Translations under genes and position numbers: made by a program
The notes under the pieces: model-generated
What the model was told of the DNA's origin: nothing
The model's database searches: none
The model's input: the letters and a program-made list of their open reading frames with translations, nothing else
Source of the DNA: a virus
Strand: one strand, 5' to 3'
DNA: 42,593 nt
IMG/VR virus record: IMGVR_UViG_3300021959_000097
Coordinates: 1 to 42,593 of that record
Shown here: piece after piece, positions 14,945 to 26,900 of the stretch
Layout: each line of letters starts with the position of its first letter
How positions within the stretch are numbered: position 1 is the stretch's first letter

Positions 14945-17900
14945 TGGCAGATAAGAAATTTCCAGTCAGTCAGTTACCGATTAGAAAAAGTGAAAATTTT
15001 TTACCACAAACTTTCCAAACGGAAAACAATAAAAAATTCCTTTCAGGAGTTGTAGATCCGTTAATCCAACCAGGCGTCGTTGAAAAGACTACAGGATATA
15101 TTGGAAAGCGTTACGGAAAAACCTTTTCAGGAAATGACATTTACCTCGATGACGATGAAACATTAAGAAGTAAGTATCAACTTGAGCCGGGTGTAGTTGT
15201 AGATAAAGATCAAAAAATAAAAAAGTTTTGGGATTATCTTGATTTAAAAAATATTTTAAATTACTTTGGCAACTACAATGAACGAGACGATAAGGTAACG
15301 GATCAAGAACACTACTCTTGGAATCCTCCAATTGACTGGGATAAGTTTGTAAATTATAGAGAATACTATTGGGCACCATCAGGACCTCCTTCGGTAGCAA
15401 TTCAAGGACAAGCATCAACTGTTGTTAGCACGTATAAAGTTAAAACAGGAATAGGATCAACCTGGGTATTAACACCAGACGGTTTTACAAACAATCCTAA
15501 TATTACTTTGTTCCGTGGTCAAACATACGTGTTTGACGTAAATTCTCCCAAGGAAGGATTTACTGTAAGAACAAACTATGACACTGGATCAATTTTATAC
15601 AATACAGAGAAAATTTATTTTCCTGGCGAACTAGCGGTATTTGATGGAAAACTTTGGAGAGCAAAAGTAGAAATTTCTCCAGCAGACGGAAGCACGATTG
15701 ATATAGATTCTCAGGATTGGGAGTTATTAGATAGTTCGGCATCTTTACAAAGTTTGTTGTACAATGATGGAATAGAAAATAATGGAGTTAAGGTAGGCAA
15801 ACTTACATTTACAGTCCCACAAAATGCTCCAGATATTTTGTACTATCAAAGTGATATAGATCCTAACAGATTAGGACAATTTATTATCGCTGACATTGAT
15901 TCGAACACATTTATAGATGTGCAAAAAGATATCATTGGTAAGAAAAATTACAAGTCTAGTAATAATATAGAATTTACAAATGGTATGACAGTTGAATTTA
16001 CAGGAACGGTAATACCAGAACAGTATGCAAGTGATAGATGGTTAGTTGAGGGAGTTGGCGATCAAATTAAATTAAAGAGATTTTCAGATCTTGTTCCGCC
16101 TAGTGTTACTGCAAATACCCCTGAAATTTTATTTGATAATGAAGGGTTTGATACACAGCCCTTTGATGATGCAACACAGTATCCAGGTTCTAAGGATTAT
16201 ATAACAATCAATAGGAGCAGCAGAGATTCAAATCCTTGGTCGAGATATAATAGATGGTTCCACAGATCTGTTTTAGAATATGCATATAAGTCGAGAGGTG
16301 AAGACTTCCCAGCAGAAGAAGCGCATCGAGCGAAAAGACCAATTATTGAATTTTCACCTGACATTAAACTTTTTAATCACGGAACTGTTGCAAAACAAAC
16401 TGTAGATTATATTGATGATTTTACAACAGATGTATTTTCCACAGTAGAAGGAAGTACGGGGTATAACATTGATGGAGAATTTTTATTCCAGGGTGCTAGA
16501 GTATTAGTTACTGCTGACAATGATTCGTTAGCAAATAATAAGATCTATGTTGTAAATTTTATTACACATAACGGCAGAAGACAAATTAATTTAAGAGAAT
16601 CTAATGATACACTATCTGTACTAGATGAGTGTGTCCTAATTAGACGTGGTGAAAAAAATGCTGGTAAGATGTTCCACTATAATGGAACCAACTGGGTTAG
16701 AAGTCAAGAAAAGTTATCAGTAAATCAAGAACCATTGTTCGATGGGTTTGATGAAAACGGAATTAGTTTTGATGACGGTGATACATATCCTGTAAGCACA
16801 TTTGCGGGAAATAAAATTTTTAGTTACAAGGTTGGCAACAGTATTAATGACACCGAATTAGGATTCAGTCTATCATATCTAAATATCGAAAATGTTGGAG
16901 ATATAGTTTTTAACTGGAATTGGGATATAGACAGTTTTAATTACACAATTAATCAACAGGAAAATACGGTACGTGTTAATTCTGGTTATTATAAAATTAA
17001 TAACGAGTATGCTAACGGTTGGATTAAAACAGATAACACATACATTCAACCGATCGTACAAACAGTAGTTGTTGAAAATGAAACTAGCGAAGTCGAATTT
17101 ACAGCAGTTTCTTGGTCATCAATTACTGAAACAGCAAAAATTATTTTTTATAGAAATGGTAAAAAACTAGCCAACACTTACACAAGAATAGCCGGAAGAT
17201 TTATATTTGATGATGTAATTTTTTCTAAGGGTGATGCCATCGTAATTAAAATTGTTGATGATGTAGTGCCAGATAGAGGATACTATGAAATCCCTGTAGG
17301 TCTTGAGAAAAACCCACTTAATAATAACCTTACTGAATTTACTCTAGGACAAGCATCTGATCATGTAGGTACGTCTCTTGAATTTAATGATGAATTTAAA
17401 GGATCGTTGCCTGGATCATCTAATCTGCGTGATCTAAAAGATTATGAAGTTCATGCTAAGAGATTTTTGAAACACAGTGGAATATCAGCAAAAGCAATTG
17501 CATTGTTATGTGACAAAGAAAATAATATCATTAAATCTTTACAATATGCTAAGAAACAATACAGCATATTCAAAGACAATTTTATTAAGAAAGCAACGGA
17601 GTTGCCATTTAATAATAATATTAACGATTTTGTTGATGAAATTATTGCGGACCTAACAAGAACAAAAAGCATTAACAGTCCTTTTGCGGACAGCGACATG
17701 ATTGGTTCTGGTGCTTTTACTCCATTAGATTATGTTGTAGAAGATACAGGAATTAAAACCTTTACGCTTTCTAGCAATTTTGATTTAGAAACACTAAGCA
17801 GAAAAGCAGTCTATGTTTATCTAAATGGAAGACAATTGTTAAATGGTGCCGAATATTACTTTGATAGTAACTTTGGTTTTGTGACACTGACCGCTGAGTT

Positions 17901-20900
17901 GGCAGAAGGAGATAGAATACAGATTAGAGAATACGTTTCGACTTCTTACAATCACATACCACCGACACCGTCATCTATGGGACTATACAAAAAATATACT
18001 CCTATGAAATTTTTAGATGACACCTACAAAGAATCGAGACAGGTAATACAAGGGCACGATGGAAGCATACAATTAGCATATGATGATTTTAGAGACGATT
18101 TATTACTAGAATTAGAATATAGAATTTACAATAATATTAAAAAACAGTACAGTGAAGAAGTTTTTGATATAGATGCAACTTTGGGTGGTTACTATGGTAA
18201 TGCCATCTTTACCAAAAAAGAATTTGATAATGTTGCGATACAAGAATTTTTAAAATGGGTGGCGAACACCAACCTTGCATATACCACTAACGATTATTTT
18301 GTAGAAAACGAAACATTTACCTACACTTACAGTAACATGACCGATCCAACAGGAACTCAAAACCTTCCTGGATGGTGGAGAGGTGTTTATAAATGGTTCT
18401 ATGATACCGATAGACCACACCGCTGTCCTTGGGAATGTTTAGGATTTTCTGAAAAGCCTACATGGTGGGAAGAGGAATATGGTCCAGCACCATACACTAG
18501 CGGTAACCTAATACTTTGGGAAGATATAAGAGATGGTATTATTAGACAGGGCGATAGAGCGGGTAGATACGACCGTTATGCTAGAACATCCATAATATCT
18601 CATATTCCAGTAAATGCTGACGGGGAATTATTAAGTCCGTTGGATTCGGGTTTAGCCGGAAACTTTGTTTTAATTAATAACAGAGGAAGTTTTCTTCTTG
18701 GAGACATTTCACCTGTTGAATATGCATGGCGTGCTAGTTCCGAAGGTCCATTTGGAGCAATTATTGCACTGTGTTTGTTAAGACCTTTTGAATTTATAAT
18801 TACAAATTTTAATAAAGATCAAGTTAAACGAAATAGAATAAATCAAATTGTTAATAAATCTACCAATGTATTTTTGTCATCATCGGATTTAGAATTGCCA
18901 ATTGCAGGCGAAAGCCAATCAGTTGGACTGTCATCATATATTTCTTCTTACATAAAATCACAGGGTAGAAGTATTAGTGATGCACAAGAAATGCTTACAA
19001 ATATAGATGTGAAATTGTCATCAAGACTAAGTGGTTTTGTAGATAAGGAACAGCAAAAATATTTGTTAGATAGCAAGAATCCGAATAGTTCTAGTTCAAG
19101 CATATTCATACCGTCAGAAAATTATGATATTGTCTTTAATGTAAGCACTCCTATTGCAAGTGTAACCTATAGCGGTGTTATATTTGAAAAGACAGATAGA
19201 GGTTGGATCGTTTCAGGATATGATGATATAAATCCATATTTTAATTACGTACCTGTAGTTCCTAACCAAAAAGATCCAGTAATAGAAGTGGGCGGAGTCA
19301 CTGAAAACTTTACACAATGGGAAGAAAATAAAACTTACAGCAATGGTGCCATTATTCAATACAGAAATGATTATTATAGAGCAAATAAATCACATACTGG
19401 AACAGATCAGTTTGACTCGAGTAACTGGTCTAAACTTGCTAAGTTACCTTCGATTGGTGCAGTAACGGCACAGAGAAGACGAAACTTTAATCAATTCTCA
19501 CAAAGGCAATTGAGCTATGGAACTACCTTAAACAGTGTGCAAGAGGTAGTAGATTTCTTGCTAGGATATCAAGAATATCTAAAAACACAAGGATTTGTTT
19601 TTGAAAATTATGATCCTCAAAATAGTGTTGTACAAGATTTCGTTACAGCAGCAAAAGAATTTATGTTCTGGACTAGAAATGCATGGGCTCCGGGTGCCTT
19701 ACTTACTGTAAGTCCAGGAGCAGATAAAATGGAGATCAATATACCTGTAGGGGTTGCTGATAATCTACTGGATAATTTCTATGATTACAATGTGCTTAGA
19801 AGTGATGGACAGCCGTTAAACAATGAAAATATAAGTGTAACTAGAGATTTTCAATCATTTAAAATTAGTACGACAAATACCAACCAAGGAATTTATTACC
19901 TTAAAGTAAATTATGTACTAAAAGAACATATCTCTATATTTGATGATAAAACTGTATTCAATGATATTTTATTTGATAAAACAACTGGTTACAGACAGGA
20001 AAGAATTAAAACACAAGGATTCCGCACAGTAGATTGGGATGGAGACTATACATCACCCGGATTCTTATTTGATAATGTTAATATAGAATTTTGGGTTCCA
20101 TTTACTGATTATAGGCTAGGAGATATTGTTTCTTACAAACAATATAATTATACCAGCGTTAGAAATCACGCAGGCACTGAAACCTTTCAGGAAGATAACT
20201 GGACAAGATTAGATTCAGAACCTTCAAAACAATTAATACCTAATTATGATTATAGAATTAATCAAATGGAAGACTACTTTGATGTGGCGTCTTCTGGACT
20301 AGGAAAAAGCCAAAGAGATCTTGCAAGACACACTGTTGGTTATCAACAGAGAGAATATTTACAGGCACTAGCAGAAGATCAGGTCACACAGTTTCAGTTA
20401 TACCAAGGATTTATTAGAGAGAAAGGTACCAATAATTCACTCACAAAACTTTTTAATAAAATAGGTAGAGCAGGTAATGCTAGTGTTGAATTATCAGAAG
20501 AATGGGCATTCAAAGTTGGGCAACTTGGAGGAGTAGATCAATCCAGTGCAATTGAATTAAAACTTAATACTGATAGTTTCAAGATAAATCCGCAGCCGAT
20601 TATTGCTGAACATGAAATCGGAGAAACTACTGACAGGTATTACAGAGTTACTCAGGATGATTTTCCTGTAGCACCAATACCATACACAACTAATATAATC
20701 CCAGTTGATAATAAAAACATACCAACAGCCACTGCTGGCTATGTTAAAATTGGACAAACTGAAATAACAGTTAGAAATAGATCAGACATTTTAGATCTAG
20801 ATATTTTCCAAGTAAATGAAAATGATCATATATGGATTACATTTGAAGGACCATCATGGACTGTTTTAAGAGCGAACACATATTACGAATTGCCGTTTGC

Positions 20901-23900
20901 GCAGATTACAGATGATCAAAACAATATTACAGTAACGTTTAATAAGAGACATAATTTAGCAGTTGGCGACCTGCTTGGAATAAAGGATATTGATCAACTT
21001 GATGGATTCCACGAAATAACTGAAGTGACTCCTTTAACAGTTAAGTTTGTCGTTGATGAAAATCTTACAAACTTCTCATTTGAAGGAAGTACAATTAGGT
21101 ATCCAATACTTTTAAGTCAGGCTAGATTTGACGAGTATAAAAATATTGACCCAACAACATTTGCTCTTCTATCAGAAGGTAGTAAATTATTTGTTGATAA
21201 AAATTCAGATGACAGATGGGAAGTAGTAGAAAAGAAAAAACAATATACGGTCAAGAAAATAACAGACTATGGTCTTTCAGCACCCATTGGAACAGGTTAT
21301 AAGGTAGCATACAGTGATACTTTAAAACAAGTATTTGCTTCAATTCCAACCAGTGGCGTTGTTGTTGTTTATATTGAAACTACAACAGGGCTGGGCGTCA
21401 AACAAATTCTACAACCAGAAACAGCATTACAAACTATTGCTGAAGGGTCCTTTGGTAAGGAAATTGCCATAAGTTCAGATAACAGATGGGCAATAGTTGG
21501 AACTCCAAATGCGGGCGGAGTGCTCAGCAGATATAAAGGAATCTATCAACCTACTAACAATTATATTTTAGGAGATATTGTTCTTTACGAAAGCCAATTA
21601 TGGAAAGCAAACAAAAACATACTCGGCGATGGTTCAACCATAAATGTTTATACAGAAGATTGGGATATTGCAACTAACATAGAAGCAGATTCGGAAGGTT
21701 CGAGTTTAGGGTATGCTAATCAAGGAATGATTACCATATATGAATACGGTGCCCAACAATGGAATCTCGTAAAAACATTTTTAAGTCCGAGACCAAACGA
21801 AAATCAATTGTTCGGAAGCAAGATTGCAATTAGCAAAAATGGTGATGATTATCGTTTAGCAGTATCTGCTCCTGGAGCAAACAACGAAACTGGTACTGTA
21901 TATTTGTTTAATTACAATTCTACAGATGGCTGGACACACGATGTCAATCAAAATTACAAAGGATTATTTGATGCCTCAGCATTTTATCCTAAGGGTAGCA
22001 TAGTTTGGTTTGGTGGCAACCTGTGGCAAGCACTAGCAGACAATAATGGCGATGGAAGTTCAATAACTGATTTGTCAAACGATTGGGTAAGATTAAATCC
22101 TGTAAGCACTAGATCATCATTACCTCAGAGTATTGCACTTGAAGATGATGGAAGTACCCTAGAAGCAAATCTAGTAGGTACAGAACAAATAAGCGAACTG
22201 GTACAGAACGGAGATAAGTTTGGTAGTTCAGTAGCAATGAATTATGACGGAAGTGTTCTTGTAATAGGAGCACCGTTCAGTGAAGGCCAATATTTTAGTA
22301 ATTACAGAGGGTTATGGAAGCCTGACGTAGAATACGTTGAAGGTGATGTCGTAAAATACCAGAATGGATATCATAGATTAGACGATAGAAGAATTAAGAA
22401 CTCGGTTGATTTTTCGGAAGGTTTCACATATACCATTAAGGAATTAGGAACGACTGACTGGAATGCAGTAGCAGGAACCATAGGACTAACATATGCTCCT
22501 GGCGATGTTGTAGTTGCAATAGGTAATGGATTTGCTGGAACCGGAATAGCGATTGAAACCACAGATTCAACAGCAAGAAGTTATAATGAAAAACCAGATG
22601 AAGGATTTCCTTGGAATAATGTTGGTGACAGCACAAGTCCTATAACAGGTAAGATCTTTGTTTATAGAAAGGATGCAAACAATTTATATAAACTTGATCA
22701 AACTATAACTGCTGAAACACTCAATGATATCAGCGATTTGGATCCAAGAGAAACAATAAGCACAGGAGATCAGTTCGGTCATGCAATTGCTATAGATTAT
22801 ACAGGTAACACTCTAATAGTAAGTAGTCCTAAGGCAGATGTAAATTACCAGAATCAAGGAAGTGTATATCTATTTGAACTTGACACAGACAGCTCAGTAG
22901 ATCAATTTAGACTAAGACAAAAACTTGAAAGTTATGACAGATATCCAAATGAATTCTTTGGACAGAGTGTGTTCATCACTCCAAACACTGAGAAGGTAAT
23001 TGTCGGAGCCAATAATAGTCCATTTACATCACCTACAATATTTGACAATAGTCAAACTACGTTTGATAACGGAAGATCCTCTTTCATAAGTTATGGCGGG
23101 TATGCTGGTAGTGTTTATGTATTTGAAAGAAAGCAGGATAGATATCTCCTTGCAGAAAAATTAGAGGATGATCTGTCTCCTAATGAATCATTTGGTTGGA
23201 GCGTGTCGTGTTCAGCAGATAAAGTTATTGTTGGTTCCCCAGACTATATTGCTCCAGCACTTCATGGTGTAGATCTTGCGTTCGAAGGTGATAAAATCGG
23301 TCAAGTTAGAATGTTTTCTAAAGCGTTAGGAATTAATTCACTAGAAGTTTTAGAATCTCAATCAGACAGTGTTGCAATAGACTTGGTAAAAAGAATTGCC
23401 TTGTATTCTAATGACACTGACAACAAGATTCAGGACATTGAAATTCTTGATCCTGCAAAACTAAAAATACTTGCAACGGCTGAAAAAGAAATAGAATATA
23501 AAACTCCATATGATCCTGCAATATATTCTGTGGGTACTGACGATGCAGTGGTAGATAGTTCAATATCATGGAAAGAAAAGAATGTTGGTAAATTATGGTG
23601 GAACATTTCAAACGCTAAATGGTTGGATTATGAACAAGGCTCAACATCATACAGACTTGCTAACTGGGGTAGATTAGCAACTGGTGCGACTATAGACATA
23701 TACGAATGGGTGGAATCCAAGTTATTACCAAGCGAATGGTCAGCAATTGCAGATACAAACGAAGGATTACCTCTGGGAATTTCTGGACAGCCTTTATATC
23801 CAGAAGATACGGTATATTCAATAAAAGAACTTTATAATAGTAATACTGGACAATTAACAGAAACACGTTATTACTACTGGGTTAAGAATAAAGTAAATGT

Positions 23901-26900
23901 TCCTAACAATTCTAGTAGAACAATAAGCGCATCATCGGTTGCATCATTGATTGAAAATCCTCAATCTCTAGGTAACACATTTATTGCATTAGCATCCAGT
24001 AATCAATTTTTCTTCTACAATTATAAGAGCATTGTTTCGGAAGATAATACTATATTGAATATTGAATTCTATAATGGCAGAGATCAATTAAATCCAATTC
24101 ATAATGAATATCAATTATTGACAGAAGGCAGTGCAGGAGATGTACCTGCTCTTAAATTAGAAAACAAAATGATTGACAGTTTGATTGGGTTTGATAAACA
24201 AGGAAACAGAGTACCAGATCCAGACTTACCTGAGAAACAACAGTACGGAGTATTGTATAGACCAAGACAGAGCATGTTTATTGAAAGGAAAAAAATACTT
24301 AAAACCGTTGTTACTAATATTAATAAAATATTAGAAAAAGAACCGTTCGCCAATAGTATTAATTTTCAAACTCTAAATCTTTTTGATGAACAACCTTCTG
24401 CTAATTTAAATTTATATGATGCTGAGGTAGATACATTTATTGATCTAGAAACTGTTGGTACCGTAAGAGTAAGAGTTGCAAAAGTATCAGCAAATATTAT
24501 CGACGGAGCAATTAATTCAATGGATATTATTGATCCAGGATTTGGGTATCGAGTAGCACCAACGATTGAGTTTGAAGGGAACGGTGTTGGTGCAGTTGCC
24601 ACGACTAGAATTGATAACCAAGGAAGAGTCATAGGAGTAACCATAGTTAATGAAGGTAAAAAATATACTTTTGTTCAATCAAAAGTTAGAAACTTTTCTG
24701 TGTTGGTTAAAACAGATTCAACTGCTCAAAATTATTGGTCAATATACGCCTGGGATGACGTAAGAAAAACTTTCTTTAGAAGTGCTTCACAATCATTTGA
24801 CACTAGAAGATACTGGAGTTATGCTAATTGGTGGTTAGAAGGCTATGGTGACACAACAATAATTAACAAAGAAATATTAAGCATCTACCAAGAACCAACT
24901 ATAGTAACAGATGTCGGAGACTTGATAAGAATTAGGGAATACGGTTCAGGAGGATGGGCCGTATTAGAAAAAATTATAGATACACCTGATTTTTCAACTG
25001 CATATAAATTAGTTGGAAGAGAAAACGGTACAATACAGTTATCGCAAGGATTATATGATACAGACATAAGTGGCATTGGTTATGACAATGTTAAATCATT
25101 TGATACTGGATTCTACGATAGAGAAGTTGCAATAGAATTAAGAAATATTCTAAAGGCAGTAAAAGAAGATATCTTCATTGGAGATTATACTGCTGAATGG
25201 AATAAATTATTCTTTACCTGTGTTAGATTTGTATTCAAGGAACAGACCTATGTTGATTGGGCATTCAAAACTAGTTTCTTAAATGCGGTTCATAACGTTG
25301 GGGAACTACAACAGCCTGTTAATTATAGAAATGATAGTCTTGAAAGTTATCTTGATTATATTAATGAGGTTAAACCTTATAGAACAACGGTTAGAGAATA
25401 TGTAAGCAAATACAATAAAATTGAAAATGCTAATAATGCAGTTTCTGATTTTGACTTACCACCAGTTTATAGTGATGTGGAAGGATCCATTATCACAGTA
25501 AATGAAAACAATGAAATTATAAGCACCTACCCATACAGATACTGGTTGGATAATAAGGGATATTCTATAGTTTCTATTAACGTTAGTAACGAAGGATCCG
25601 GATACACATCTCCACCTAAGGTAATAATTGAAGGCAACGCTTCTAAAACAGCAGTTGCAAAAGCATACATTTCAAATGGAAAAGTAAGTGCAGTAAGAAT
25701 TTTGGATAAAGGAAAGGGTTATATAACCTTACCCACAGTAACACTAGTTGGTGGTAATGGCAGTAACACAGACATTGCCAAGGCAAGTGCAGTTTTAGGT
25801 GACGGTTTAGCAAGAACATTTGATGTGGGTGTTAAATTCGATAGATTAAGCAAAGAAGGCTTGTATAATAACTTCAATTATACCCAAACATTTACTGCAA
25901 CCGGAGGAACTGCAACTTTTGAACTAGCATATGCACCTACAAATGACAAGAGTAAAATCAGCATAACAATAAATGAACAATTGGTATTGCCGGATGAATA
26001 TAAAACAAGTTTCTATACAACATCAACAGATGATTTTAAAATTCTTAAAGGAAAAATTATCTTTAATGATGCACCAATAGTTGGTGATATTATCAAGGTT
26101 ACCTATGATAAGAATGACGAATTATTAGATAGCGTTAATAGAATAGAAAAATATTATAATCCTTCGTCCGGAATGAAAGGCCGAGACTTAAATCAGTTAA
26201 TGACTGGTATAGATTTTGGTGGAGTTCAGGTACAAGGTACTACTTTTGATGTTACGGGAGGATGGGATGCCCTACCGTGGTTCACTGACAGTTGGGATAG
26301 CGTTGAAGCGGCAAGTGACTACTATGTGGTAGTTGATGGAAGTACAACTTTTATAACATTGCCATACATTCCTGCTGATGGACAAATTCTTAACATATAC
26401 CTAAAGCGTGCTGGTGAAGCAGTACTACCAACAATTGATAATCTACAATACAGCGAAAGCGTGAAGAATCCACCAGTAGTCAGAATTGACGATCCATATT
26501 TTGAATCAGGTTCGCCAGCAATACCAGCAGTACCAGGCGTACCAGCAGATGCAGAATACAACAATGGTGCATTAATTTCCGAGAACAATGGTACAGTGTT
26601 TGACAGAGCCCTAACTGTAAACGGATTGAAACTGGTTGTTGCAGGAGCAGTAGGCGGACAACTAGCAGTACCAGATGAATGGGCAAAGAAAACTGCAAGA
26701 ACATTTGAATTAATGACTGACCCTAACGGCGCTGGCATTAACACTACACATCAACGCAATTTTCTTAAAACACTAAAAGGTGACGCAGGAACATATCACG
26801 CAGGAATACCTACAGTACAAAGAGTTGGCTATGGCGGCGGAAGTACATACACACCTAACTGGTTAGAAGATGCTAACGTGGCAAGTTATGCAGGACTACA

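Noticed and set aside
26322-26744. 140-codon minus-strand frame inside the giant gene
   Set aside because: It is antisense to the continuous giant frame and lacks start signals; its Pro/Ala richness mirrors the Ala/Val/Pro linker coded on the plus strand.
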